Assembly: GCA_002343335.1 (NCBI GenBank)
Contig: DDSI01000099.1
Coordinates: 1 to 19,683, forward strand
Source: Bacteriovoracaceae bacterium UBA2394
Lineage (GTDB): Bacteria > Bdellovibrionota > UBA2394
Direction: 5' to 3'
DNA length: 19,683 nucleotides
Shown here: in pieces, positions 1 through 7,991 of the stretch
How positions within the stretch are numbered: the stretch's first letter is position 1
Layout: each line of letters begins with the position of its first letter
Notes under the pieces: model-generated
Databases searched by the model: none
What the model was told of the DNA's origin: nothing
What the model saw: only the letters and a program-made list of their open reading frames with translations
Made by a program: the position numbers and the translations under genes

Positions 1-681
1 CCCCATGGAGGCTCTGAGCGAGGCCACATGATCTTCTACGGAGAGATCTTCATTCGCTCCTCCAGCTTTTTCGTCACCTTCAAAGGCCTCTCGAAGAGCG
101 CGATCAATGGGATCGTCGGACGTTGTGGACGTGGGCGCTGAGGTGGCGTCCAAAGGTTTATCTAGCAAAATCGTTTGGTCGCGCACTCCTCCGAGATCCA
201 TCGGAATAGTTTCGCCACTTCCCGAGTGATCGGGAATGGATTTACTCGCAGGGGCTTCAAAGAAATTTATTTTTTCGTCGGCAATCGTGCCTTCATCTAG
301 AATCCCCTCAAAAAGATTATCGCCAAACTCAAAGGTCTTTCCCGCTGTAGGTGGAGGGGAAGGAGCGCTTGGCGCTGGAGTTGGCGGAGTCGATTGGGAT
401 AGACCTGGTTTAGCAATTTCGGTTGCTTCCTCGACTCCACTCACCTCAGGATTTTTTAAAGCCGTGTCGGTAGTCGAGAGAAGCTGGTCCAACTCCTGAA
501 CAAACTTACCCTTAGGTTTTGGATTGGATTGCGTGGCGTCGATTTGAGTGGGTTGATCGAAGGGACTACGCTTGCCGCTCTCCGTGCTGTCGAGCTTTGA
601 AACTTCGTCAGCGTCGAAGAGTTCTGATAGAAGATCACGTCCCCCATCTGGCTTTTTATTTTTGGAATCCCCCGAATCCAA
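1..681 (-). CDS. Acidic, proline-rich hypothetical protein following nuoN (partial, C-terminus outside window)
   Basis: I do not recognise this protein. An open frame of 227 codons runs on the minus strand from a TTG at 681-679 through the left edge. An in-frame TAA lies four codons upstream of the TTG and no ATG occurs until about residue 165, so TTG is the most likely start. It sits 4 bases after the nuoN stop with no clear ribosome binding site, so translation is probably coupled to nuoN. The visible part is hydrophilic and rich in Asp, Glu, Ser, Thr and Pro, with a Pro/Ala/Ser stretch near residues 105-120, and shows no signal peptide or membrane segment. It therefore looks like a disordered cytoplasmic N-terminal region preceding a domain that lies outside the window. 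The steady reading frame and coding-like composition make a real gene likely; the function is unknown. Confidence 0.6.
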   Translation of the reverse strand, partial: MDSGDSKNKKPDGGRDLLSELFDADEVSKLDSTESGKRSPFDQPTQIDATQSNPKPKGKFVQELDQLLSTTDTALKNPEVSGVEEATEIAKPGLSQSTPPTPAPSAPSPPPTAGKTFEFGDNLFEGILDEGTIADEKINFFEAPASKSIPDHSGSGETIPMDLGGVRDQTILLDKPLDATSAPTSTTSDDPIDRALREAFEGDEKAGGANEDLSVEDHVASLRASMG

Positions 682-685
682 GGCT

Positions 686-2167
686 TTATTTTAGCGCTAG
701 AGTGCTGAAAATCCAATGCGCGTAAAGCTGGGGCCGGACCCCTCCTAGGAGGGTTAAAAGCGTGGCAGCAATTACGACGAGTCGTAACGACAAAATCGGA
801 TCTCGGGGCGGCGCATAAGAAATGAGCGACCCCTCTTCTTCCGAAATGAAGATCGTCATCAAAACTTTCAAATAATAAGCGGCTCCTAGTAAAGAGCCCA
901 ACACTCCAATCCACGCGGCGGTCCAATATCCCTGCTCGATGAGTGCTTGAAAAATCCAAAACTTGATCATGAAACCAGCAAAAGGCGGAATACCCGCAAG
1001 ACCGAAAATAAAAATTCCGAGAGCTAAACTCACCCAGACTTTCTTTCGAACAAGGCCACGAAGGTCTTCAATGAGAAGTGGCTTTTCGCCATTTTCCAAA
1101 TAGGTGAGCAGCGCAAAGAGTCCGAGGCTCATTGCAGAGTAAACGATGATATAACTCATCAGAGGAAAGACATCTCCCGATTGAGGGTTCGAAACCAATA
1201 GACCCAAACCCATAAATCCCGCGTGCGATATGCTCGAGAAAGCCAAAAGTTTCTTCATCGTTCTTTGCTGAAGGGCAACGACATTTCCAATGACAATCGA
1301 AAGCGCGCAGAGGGCAATCCAAGAAGAGATCCACATTCCAGAAACGGATTCAAGTACGCCCCAAAGAAGTCGTAAGCTCGCCGCCAAAACTCCGACCTTT
1401 ACGATCGTAGCCAAATAGCCCGTCACCGGCGTTGGAGCACCCTCGTAAACATCGGCGGTGTTGAGATGGAAGGGTACAAATGCCAATTTAAACGCCAGTC
1501 CAGCCAACGTGAAAAGTACGCCAAGCTTTACGAGAGGATCTCCCGCTAACGTGGTCATTTTTTGTGCGATTAACGCATAAGAAGTTTCTCCCGTAGCGCC
1601 GTAGATGAAAGCCACGCCATAAAGAAAGATTGCCGTCGAAAACGCGCCAATCATGAGATATTTGAATCCGCTTTCAGTCGAGCGAACGTCCGCTCGGTAA
1701 AATCCGCAAAGGCAATAGAGTCCAATGGACATGATTTCCAATCCCAAAAACAAAGAAGTGAGATCCGCGGCCGACGCCAAGATGGAAACCCCCATTCCCG
1801 AGAGAAGTAGGCACACTAAAAATTCCGCCGTCTGATCGAAGGCAGATTTAAAAAATTTAGTTTGAAGTCCTGCGACGGGAAACACCGTCAAGGTCACCAC
1901 AAGCACCATGGCTTTCGCAATGATGGTGAAGACTTGAGCATAGGAATCCCAAACCACTCCACCGGAAAAAACTGTTTCTCTAAGTTCATTGTTGAAGATA
2001 GCGATATCCCAACTCAAAGACGCAATCAGCCCAAGCGCTACGAAGCCCAGATAAAATTGCGGTCCTCCACGGCCAAATAAATTCACGACGAGCACCAAGC
2101 ACGCCAGAATCGGCCAGTGCAACATTGGCAACGCTGTCATCGAGTCCTGAATAAGTTTTTCAAACAT
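686..2167 (-). CDS. nuoN: NADH:quinone oxidoreductase (complex I) subunit N, antiporter-like
   Basis: Membrane-arm subunit of complex I, one of three antiporter-like proton channels in the cytoplasmic membrane. The 493-residue protein is a full-length multi-helix membrane protein. Family hallmarks are the conserved glutamate E144 in LFLGLEIMSIGLYCLCGF, and K227 in the LAFKLAFVPFH segment followed by a YEGAPTPVTGY loop in the middle of the proton path. The ATG start at 2167 has an AAGGA ribosome binding site 7 bases upstream. The gene lies 21 bases after nuoM, the largest gap in the nuo cluster, and is the last recognisable nuo gene. A TTG-started unknown gene follows after 4 bases. Identification is firm from the conserved motifs and from its position after nuoL and nuoM. 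Confidence 0.97.
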   Translation of the reverse strand: MFEKLIQDSMTALPMLHWPILACLVLVVNLFGRGGPQFYLGFVALGLIASLSWDIAIFNNELRETVFSGGVVWDSYAQVFTIIAKAMVLVVTLTVFPVAGLQTKFFKSAFDQTAEFLVCLLLSGMGVSILASAADLTSLFLGLEIMSIGLYCLCGFYRADVRSTESGFKYLMIGAFSTAIFLYGVAFIYGATGETSYALIAQKMTTLAGDPLVKLGVLFTLAGLAFKLAFVPFHLNTADVYEGAPTPVTGYLATIVKVGVLAASLRLLWGVLESVSGMWISSWIALCALSIVIGNVVALQQRTMKKLLAFSSISHAGFMGLGLLVSNPQSGDVFPLMSYIIVYSAMSLGLFALLTYLENGEKPLLIEDLRGLVRKKVWVSLALGIFIFGLAGIPPFAGFMIKFWIFQALIEQGYWTAAWIGVLGSLLGAAYYLKVLMTIFISEEEGSLISYAPPRDPILSLRLVVIAATLLTLLGGVRPQLYAHWIFSTLALK

Positions 2168-2188
2168 ACGAATTCCTTCTCGCTTGCT

Positions 2189-3682
2189 CTACTTCGCCAA
2201 AAATGGCGCAATCGTTGCAAAAATGCCGGCCGTTTTTTCCTGTATCGGCCCTAAAAACCAAATCGGATAAATACCCATGAAAAATACCAACGCTACGAGA
2301 GGCGAATAGAGCACCCACTCTTTCCAAGTGAGATCCGTCATCGTCTCTACCTCGGGCTTACTGGGCTTTCCGTAGCAAAGCTTTTGAATCATATGCAGCA
2401 TATAGATCACGCCTAGAATTACACCCACACTGGCAAGGACGACCCAAATCCAACTTGCGGTATTGGATTGAAAACTTCCAAGCAAAATTAAAAACTCGCC
2501 CACAAATCCATTGGTTCCCGGAAGCGCCACCGAACTCAACGTCATCACTACTAATATCAGCGTGAACATTGGTAGAATTTTTGCCAGTCCACCGTATGCG
2601 GAGATATCTCGGGTGTGACGCTGATCATATAGAAATCCAACGAGCAAGAAGAGCGCGCCGGTGGAGATCCCGTGATTGATCATCTGCAAATAGGCTCCGT
2701 TCCATCCAGTTTCCGTCATCATGAAAATTCCCAGTGTCACAAATCCCAAATGGCTCACCGAAGAATAGGCGATAAGTTTTTTAATATCGGTCTGTTGCCA
2801 AGCGACCAGGGCTCCCAAAATAATTCCCACCACCGAGAGAAAGCAAAGCGGGCCCGCAAAGGCCTGCGCCGCTTCCGGAAAGAGTGGTACGGCAAATCGC
2901 ATGAGACCGTACGTTCCCATCTTGAGTAGAATCCCCGCCAGAATGACGGAGCCCGCTGTAGGAGCTTCCACGTGCGCATCGGGCAACCAGGTGTGAAAGG
3001 GAAAGAGCGGGACTTTGATGGCGAAGGATAAAACAAACGTTAGAAAAATCCAGCTTTGCACGGTCACGGGCATCGGATTGGTTTGGAAATATTCCATGAG
3101 CGTTTGAAAGCTCGCCGTCCAAACGCCCGTGGCCTTGTAGTAGTAAATGTAAACCGCAATGAGCCCGAGCAACATGAAAAGCGATCCGGCAAAGGTGTAG
3201 AGGAAAAATTTCATCGTGGCATAGAGCCGCCGCTGTCCACCCCAAACGCCGATGATGAAATACATTGGAATGAGCATTGCTTCCCAAAATACATAGAAGA
3301 AAACGAGATCATCGCAGAGTAAACACGCAACGACTGTCGCTTGAAGCGCGTGAAAGAGTGCGTGGTAGGCTGTGATTTTCTTTTCAACGACGCCGCGAGA
3401 ATAAAAAAGTGCAAGCAAAGTCAAAAAGGATGAAAGCAAAATGAGGTAGTAGGCATAAGAATCTAAATAGAGCCCGTACTTGAGACCGAGCGGAAGAAAC
3501 CAAGTCGCCTCATAACGAAGTTCCGTGACCGTGAGGCCGAGCAACACCACGATAAAATATCCCAGCGCCAAAGCAATGGAGACCCAGGTCACCGCTTGCC
3601 CGCGACCACGCACCATCGAAACAATCAGGGTCGCCAAAAAAGGAAAGGCAAAGAGAACGAGTAAGTAATTAGAATTCAACAT
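2189..3682 (-). CDS. nuoM: NADH:quinone oxidoreductase (complex I) subunit M, antiporter-like
   Basis: Antiporter-like proton-pumping subunit of the complex I membrane arm; 497 residues, which is normal for NuoM. The channel glutamate is E134 in FFYVFWEAMLIPMYFIIG and the mid-membrane lysine is K223 in AIKVPLFPFHTWLPDAHVEA, the signature that separates NuoM from NuoL and NuoN. The ATG at 3682 lies 3 bases after the nuoL stop and has a GGAG ribosome binding site 7 bases upstream, inside the end of nuoL. Translation is therefore likely coupled to nuoL. No interruption or missing key residue is seen. Confidence 0.98.
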   Translation of the reverse strand: MLNSNYLLVLFAFPFLATLIVSMVRGRGQAVTWVSIALALGYFIVVLLGLTVTELRYEATWFLPLGLKYGLYLDSYAYYLILLSSFLTLLALFYSRGVVEKKITAYHALFHALQATVVACLLCDDLVFFYVFWEAMLIPMYFIIGVWGGQRRLYATMKFFLYTFAGSLFMLLGLIAVYIYYYKATGVWTASFQTLMEYFQTNPMPVTVQSWIFLTFVLSFAIKVPLFPFHTWLPDAHVEAPTAGSVILAGILLKMGTYGLMRFAVPLFPEAAQAFAGPLCFLSVVGIILGALVAWQQTDIKKLIAYSSVSHLGFVTLGIFMMTETGWNGAYLQMINHGISTGALFLLVGFLYDQRHTRDISAYGGLAKILPMFTLILVVMTLSSVALPGTNGFVGEFLILLGSFQSNTASWIWVVLASVGVILGVIYMLHMIQKLCYGKPSKPEVETMTDLTWKEWVLYSPLVALVFFMGIYPIWFLGPIQEKTAGIFATIAPFLAK

Positions 3683-3685
3683 GCG

Positions 3686-5587
3686 TTAGCTCCGTCCCGT
3701 CCAAGCTCCAAGTAGGAGAATCAAAAATCCAATCCAAATCCATAGAGCATACTGCTGCATCAAACCTGTTTGCAGTTGGCGCAAATAAGTAGACGTTCGC
3801 GAGGCCAAAGCCGCACTGCCATTCAGAACGCCGTCTAGGACAAATCCATCCACCACCTTCCACAAAAACTTTCCAAACATTCTCAAATTTTTGACGACAA
3901 TCGCATCGTAGAGTTCATCGATATAATATTTATTCTGAAATGGCCTGAAGGCCGGAGACGAAAACTCTTCTCCCGAAAAATTTCGATAGCGAAAATAAGC
4001 AATTGTAAGTCCCGCTAATCCCACCAAGGAAGAGACAACGGCGAGCGTAAGGGAGGATTGAAGGGCATGGGCTGGATCCTCGGCATGATGAATGAGTGCC
4101 TGAACAACCGTGCTTAAATAAGTTCCAAGCGTTTCGCTTCCGCCCCAAAGATGCGGCCAATTCAGAATTCCAGCTAAAGCCGAAGCCGCCGCCAAGATCA
4201 CAAGCACACTCGTCATCGTCCAAGGAGATTCATGCGCTTCATGGTGTCCACGGAACTTTCCAAAGAAAGTCATGATCCAAAGGCGACCCATATAGAAGGC
4301 CGTCATAAATGCCGTCGTAAAGGCGAGAGCGACAAGCGTCCAATCGTGATTGCCCCAAACATTGTGCAAAATTTCATCTTTGCTCACAAAGCCCGACAGA
4401 GGTGGCACGCCGGCAATGGCTAAGACTCCAATGGTCATACACCAGAAGGTGATTGGCATTTTCGTTCGAAGGCCGCCCATGTGTCGCATGTCCTGTTCGT
4501 GATGAAGACCGTGAATCACGGAGCCAGCACCCAGGAACAAGAGGGCTTTGAAAAAAGCGTGGGTGATCAAATGGAAATAGGCCGCAACGGGAGCGCCAAG
4601 CCCCACGGCGAGAAACATGTAACCCAGTTGAGAGATTGTCGAGTAGGCCAAAACTTTTTTGATGTCGTTCTGGAAAATCGCAATCGTCGCAGCAAAAAAT
4701 GCCGTGATCGCTCCCATGTAAGCAATCACATTAAGCACATCCAAGTGGAGCAAGAACAAGGGTTGCATTCGGCAACACAAATAAACTCCCGCGGTGACCA
4801 TCGTCGCCGCATGAATGAGCGCGGAAACCGGAGTGGGGCCCGCCATAGCGTCAGGCAACCAAACGTAGAGAGGAATCTGTGCGCTCTTTCCCGCAGCACC
4901 GAGCACGAGTCCAAAGCAAGCGAGTCTAGTCCAAAATAAATCATCGCCACTAAAATTTCCGGCCTGAACAGTCTGCAAAATTTCCGGAATGGAAAGCGCG
5001 CCAAAAACTTTGAAAATACAAAACATGGCGAGAAGAAATCCAAAGTCTCCCACGCGATTGACGATGAATGCCTTTTTCCCGGCGCTGGCATTCGCTTCAT
5101 CCGTGAACCAAAAACTAATGAGCAAATACGAGCAAAGCCCCACTCCCTCCCAACCAAGGAATAACCCAGGAAGAGAATCGCTCAAGGTGAGCATTAACAT
5201 CGAAAAAACGAAGAGATTCAAATAAGAGAAGAATCGTCCAAAGCCTGCATCGCCGTGCATGTAGCCCGTTGCATAGAGATGAATGAGCGTACCCACACCC
5301 GTCACCACCATCGAAAGTGCCAGCGAAAGCGGGTCAAAAAGAAATGCGAACGAGACGGAGCTCGTACCCAGTGGCAGCCATTGGAAAAAATTAATTCGAA
5401 GTGGAAGAGTCGCTGTAAAGAAAATATAGGCGATACAGGCAAAGCTGAGCGCCAAAAAGCTCACGGCGCCGATCGAGACAAATTTTTCGCCAAATTTTTT
5501 ACCCAAAGAGAACCAAAGCGCGCTTCCTACGAGAGGCAGAAGAACCGCCAAGGCCGCAATACATTGCAAATGAGATTGTTCTTCCAT
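3686..5587 (-). CDS. nuoL: NADH:quinone oxidoreductase (complex I) subunit L, antiporter-like
   Basis: Largest antiporter-like subunit, at the far end of the complex I membrane arm. Its C-terminal extension includes the long amphipathic lateral helix that runs along NuoM and NuoN. I place the start at ATG 5587 (633 residues). It has GGAG 5 bases upstream and overlaps the nuoK stop as TGATG; a TTG one codon earlier is possible but poorly spaced. Channel residues are E147 in GLFLGWEGVGLCSYLL and K234 in AAGKSAQIPLYVWLPDAMAG, followed by PTPVSALIHAATMVTAGVYL, the characteristic NuoL block. The final 100 residues hold the amphipathic stretch and a last membrane helix near the C-terminus. Length and motif order match the family. 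Confidence 0.97.
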   Translation of the reverse strand: MEEQSHLQCIAALAVLLPLVGSALWFSLGKKFGEKFVSIGAVSFLALSFACIAYIFFTATLPLRINFFQWLPLGTSSVSFAFLFDPLSLALSMVVTGVGTLIHLYATGYMHGDAGFGRFFSYLNLFVFSMLMLTLSDSLPGLFLGWEGVGLCSYLLISFWFTDEANASAGKKAFIVNRVGDFGFLLAMFCIFKVFGALSIPEILQTVQAGNFSGDDLFWTRLACFGLVLGAAGKSAQIPLYVWLPDAMAGPTPVSALIHAATMVTAGVYLCCRMQPLFLLHLDVLNVIAYMGAITAFFAATIAIFQNDIKKVLAYSTISQLGYMFLAVGLGAPVAAYFHLITHAFFKALLFLGAGSVIHGLHHEQDMRHMGGLRTKMPITFWCMTIGVLAIAGVPPLSGFVSKDEILHNVWGNHDWTLVALAFTTAFMTAFYMGRLWIMTFFGKFRGHHEAHESPWTMTSVLVILAAASALAGILNWPHLWGGSETLGTYLSTVVQALIHHAEDPAHALQSSLTLAVVSSLVGLAGLTIAYFRYRNFSGEEFSSPAFRPFQNKYYIDELYDAIVVKNLRMFGKFLWKVVDGFVLDGVLNGSAALASRTSTYLRQLQTGLMQQYALWIWIGFLILLLGAWTGRS

Positions 5588-5892
5588 CAACCCTCCAAAG
5601 CTCGGGCCTCGTCGAGGCGGACAGATTTTTTCAAACGAAAGAAATTCAAGATGAGCGCCAAACCTATCGCGCTCTCACAAGCGGCCACCGTGATGACTAA
5701 AAAATAGAGCACATTGCCGCCCTCATTTTGGTGAAGACGAGAAAAGCCCACGAAAGCCATATTCACACCACTCAACATGAGCTCCAAACAGATGAGCAAA
5801 GAGAGTGCATTTTTGCGAATCAGAAATCCGCAGGCTCCAAAACAAAAGACCGCAAAGCTTAGGAAAAGGACGTAGGCTATTGGCGCGCTCAT
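5587..5892 (-). CDS. nuoK: NADH:quinone oxidoreductase (complex I) subunit K
   Basis: Small three-helix membrane subunit (101 residues, the usual length) related to MrpC and part of the fourth proton channel. The two essential buried glutamates are present: E37 in LLICLELMLSGVNMAFVGF and E73 in VITVAACESAIGLALI, matching Glu36 and Glu72 of the E. coli protein. The ATG overlaps the nuoJ TGA stop by 4 bases (ATGA), and its own stop overlaps the nuoL start, so J, K and L form a translationally coupled block. Confidence 0.98.
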   Translation of the reverse strand: MSAPIAYVLFLSFAVFCFGACGFLIRKNALSLLICLELMLSGVNMAFVGFSRLHQNEGGNVLYFLVITVAACESAIGLALILNFFRLKKSVRLDEARALEG

Positions 5893-6440
5893 ACGGGTCG
5901 CTCCTGGTGATCCAAAAATTTAGGCGTTTTGGGTTTGGGTTTTCGATACGCCAACATGCCCACACCCACGATCGCCAAAAGCAATATCACGCCCGCCAAT
6001 TCAAAGCCCCACACGTAATCCGTCAGCAACTTCTGCGCGAGCGCCTCCACACTGCCAAACTTGGAATCGGGAAGTAACCCCTCCATGGGTTCCAAGGTCT
6101 GGGGACCTGCCACATGCAAAATAAGAAGCAAAAAACTAAGCATCCCCACAAACATCACCACTGACGACCAGTGCAAACTCGTTTCATCGCCCAGTTCCTT
6201 TGGGTCCAGATTTAACAGCAAGATCACGAATACAAAGAGAACCATAATCGCACCGGCGTAGACCAAGATTTGAATGACGGCGACAAAGTGAGATCCCAGC
6301 AATACATACAAGCCCGCTGTAAAAAAGAAATTCAAGATCAACCACATGGCGGACTCTATGGGTCGAGGTCGAAAAGCAACCAGCCCGGCGGTGAGAAGAA
6401 CCAAAGCTGCCATAATAATAAACAGACTCTGCTGAAGCAT
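5889..6440 (-). CDS. nuoJ: NADH:quinone oxidoreductase (complex I) subunit J
   Basis: Membrane subunit of complex I at the junction with the quinone-binding region; 183 residues with five predicted helices. Diagnostic segments are the N-terminal ESAMWLILNFFFTAGLYVLL and the central VIQILVYAGAIMVLFVFVILLLNLD, which contains the bent pi-bulge helix of NuoJ/ND6 proteins. The ATG at 6440 starts 2 bases after the nuoH stop; no strong ribosome binding site is visible, so coupling to nuoH is likely. The usual gene between nuoH and nuoJ, nuoI, is absent here. The end overlaps nuoK by 4 bases. Confidence 0.97.
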   Translation of the reverse strand: MLQQSLFIIMAALVLLTAGLVAFRPRPIESAMWLILNFFFTAGLYVLLGSHFVAVIQILVYAGAIMVLFVFVILLLNLDPKELGDETSLHWSSVVMFVGMLSFLLLILHVAGPQTLEPMEGLLPDSKFGSVEALAQKLLTDYVWGFELAGVILLLAIVGVGMLAYRKPKPKTPKFLDHQERPV

Positions 6441-6442
6441 AG

Positions 6443-7516
6443 TTAGGAGGCCTTTTCAAAAACCAAGTAGGTCGTAGTGATTAAAATATTAAGGAGCGCG
6501 ATCGGAATAAGGGTCTTCCAACCAATGCTCATTAATTGATCATATCGAAAACGCGGTAGCGTCCAGCGCACCCAGACAAAGAAAAAGAGAAACGCCGCAA
6601 TCTTCGTGAAGAACCAAATCGTGGGAATGAACCAGAAAGTGTTTAGATCTACGCCGATTTTCTCCCAAGAAAGCCATGGTAAAAACTCCCAGCCACCGAA
6701 GAAAAATAAAATGCAGAGCGCGGAGACTGTGGCCATGTTGACATACTCGGCGAGGAAAAAGAGCCCGAACTTAATTCCGGAATATTCGGTATGATACCCA
6801 ACCACCAGTTCCGCTTCCGCCTCAGGAAGATCAAAAGGGGTGCGATTGGTTTCTGCAAATATCGCCGGCAAGAAAACCAAAAATGCCAAAAAGCCTGGGA
6901 AAATATTCCACATTTCCGTCTGAGATTGTGCGATGGCCATTAAATCCACCGACCCGCTCAAAAGGATCACCGACACGATGGCCAGGCCCGCCGCCAATTC
7001 ATAGCTAATCATTTGAGCTGAAGCGCGAAGCGAGCCAAGCACACTAAATTTATTATTGGATGCCCAACCCGCAAGCGCGATCGCGTAAACGCTCAGGGAG
7101 CTAATGGCGAGCACATAAACTAGCCCGACATTCAGTTCCGCAATTTGCAACCGCATCGGGGTTGGCAACAAACCTCCCAATGTCGTCGGCGGTCCAAAGG
7201 GGATCACCGCAAAAGCCATCGCCGCGGGGATCACAGAAAGAATGGGAGCTAAGAGATAAAAGACCGGTCGAATTTCTGTGGGTCGAAGATCTTCTTTCAA
7301 AAGAAGCTTAATCCCGTCTGCCAGAGACTGGAGTAATCCGAAGGGACCCACGCGATTAGGGCCGTAGCGATCTTGAATGAGTCCCGCCACTCGGCGCTCG
7401 ACCCAAATCATCACAGGAGCCACCACTCCAAAGGCGAGTCCAAACAAAAGGAGGATCTTGCCCGCAAAAAATGCCCATTTAATGAAATCGGGATTCGAAA
7501 GAAATGTCTCTACCAC
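6443..7516 (-). CDS. nuoH: NADH:quinone oxidoreductase (complex I) subunit H, quinone-site membrane subunit
   Basis: Membrane subunit that forms the quinone-access chamber at the interface with the peripheral arm; 357 residues. Hallmarks are the ERRVAGLIQDRYGPNRVGP segment (residues 40-58) with the following DGIKLLLKED, and the cytoplasmic loop TNRTPFDLPEAEAELVVGYH with its row of acidic residues. The start is a GTG at 7516 directly abutting the nuoA TAG stop (TAGGTG, zero spacing), so reinitiation after nuoA is likely. In most complete operons nuoB, C, D, E, F and G lie between nuoA and nuoH; here they are missing. Confidence 0.98.
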   Translation of the reverse strand: MVETFLSNPDFIKWAFFAGKILLLFGLAFGVVAPVMIWVERRVAGLIQDRYGPNRVGPFGLLQSLADGIKLLLKEDLRPTEIRPVFYLLAPILSVIPAAMAFAVIPFGPPTTLGGLLPTPMRLQIAELNVGLVYVLAISSLSVYAIALAGWASNNKFSVLGSLRASAQMISYELAAGLAIVSVILLSGSVDLMAIAQSQTEMWNIFPGFLAFLVFLPAIFAETNRTPFDLPEAEAELVVGYHTEYSGIKFGLFFLAEYVNMATVSALCILFFFGGWEFLPWLSWEKIGVDLNTFWFIPTIWFFTKIAAFLFFFVWVRWTLPRFRYDQLMSIGWKTLIPIALLNILITTTYLVFEKAS

Positions 7517-7894
7517 CTAAGTGTTCCAGTCCAAGAGGCCCTTTCGCCACTCATAGACCAGGCCCAGAGTGAGAACAGCCAAAAACACGAGGCCCACAGT
7601 CCAAATGTAAAGACCATGGCCATTATCCAAAAAGCCCCTGAAGCCCAATGCCCAAGGCACTAAAAAAATCGTTTCGATGTCAAAAAGGATGAACGAGACC
7701 GCAACAAGGTAGAAACGGACGCTAAATCTTTCATTTTCAGCCCCCTCGCTCGGGATTCCGCATTCGTAGGCACTCGTCTTATTGGGGTAGTAACGCTTTG
7801 CGCCAAAGAGCCAGGCCGCTGCAACAGCGCCACAGCCGGCCAATAGACCTAATATAAGGAGAACAGCAACGCCAAGATACTCCGAAAGAAACAC
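7517..7894 (-). CDS. nuoA: NADH:quinone oxidoreductase (complex I) subunit A
   Basis: Three-helix membrane subunit near the quinone site; 125 residues. Diagnostic features are the loop YECGIP (residues 43-48, with the conserved Cys45 of the A/D switch loop) and the membrane segment FYLVAVSFILFDIETIFLVP with D72 and E74. The first possible start is GTG 7894. An in-frame TAG lies 9 bases before it, no good Shine-Dalgarno sequence is present, and no alternative start gives a complete first helix. It is the first gene of the minus-strand nuo cluster and is divergent from the phaR-like gene. Confidence 0.96.
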   Translation of the reverse strand: MFLSEYLGVAVLLILGLLAGCGAVAAAWLFGAKRYYPNKTSAYECGIPSEGAENERFSVRFYLVAVSFILFDIETIFLVPWALGFRGFLDNGHGLYIWTVGLVFLAVLTLGLVYEWRKGLLDWNT

Positions 7895-7900
7895 GAGCGC

Positions 7901-7930
7901 AGTCTATCGGAGCGCTTACAAAAGCGTCAA
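7901..7930 (-). promoter_or_regulatory. Predicted sigma70-type promoter for the nuo operon, possibly giving a leaderless nuoA mRNA
   Basis: On the minus strand a TTGACG -35 hexamer (7930-7925) is followed after 18 bases by TAGACT (7906-7901), which matches TATAAT at 4 of 6 positions. Counting about seven bases on from the -10 puts the transcription start at about 7894, on the G of the nuoA GTG. The absence of a Shine-Dalgarno sequence fits. Prediction only; the -10 is moderate. Confidence 0.45.
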
Positions 7931-7956
7931 CAAAGCGAGAGGACGGAATTAAACTC

Positions 7957-7985
7957 TTGACGCACTTTTTAACGCTCTCTGTAAT
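7957..7985 (+). promoter_or_regulatory. Predicted sigma70-type promoter for the phaR-like gene
   Basis: TTGACG (7957-7962), a 17-base spacer and TGTAAT (7980-7985) form a good vegetative promoter on the plus strand. The predicted transcription start near 7992 leaves a leader of about 150 bases before the phaR ATG. It shares the TTGACG -35 with the divergent nuoA promoter; the two -35 elements are about 26 bases apart, so one regulator could act on both. Confidence 0.6.
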
Positions 7986-7991
7986 ATTTCT

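Noticed and set aside
236..499. Plus-strand frame of 87 residues
   Set aside because: It lies opposite the longer minus-strand frame 1-681, which is tightly linked to nuoN and has a more natural protein composition.
691..709. Sequence resembling halves of a CIRCE heat-shock element (TTAGCGCTA then GAGTGCTGA)
   Set aside because: The two halves are adjacent without the 9-base spacer, both are imperfect, and the site is inside the coding end of nuoN.
456..959. Minus-strand frame of 167 residues overlapping the end of nuoN
   Set aside because: It overlaps nuoN and the following gene in another frame, and its sequence is arginine- and serine-rich with no protein-like features.
4481..4939. Plus-strand frame of 152 residues inside nuoL
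   Set aside because: Antisense to well-conserved nuoL; composition typical of a shadow frame.
5255..5707. Plus-strand frame of 150 residues opposite nuoL and nuoK
   Set aside because: Antisense to two conserved genes; highly basic shadow translation with no recognisable domain.
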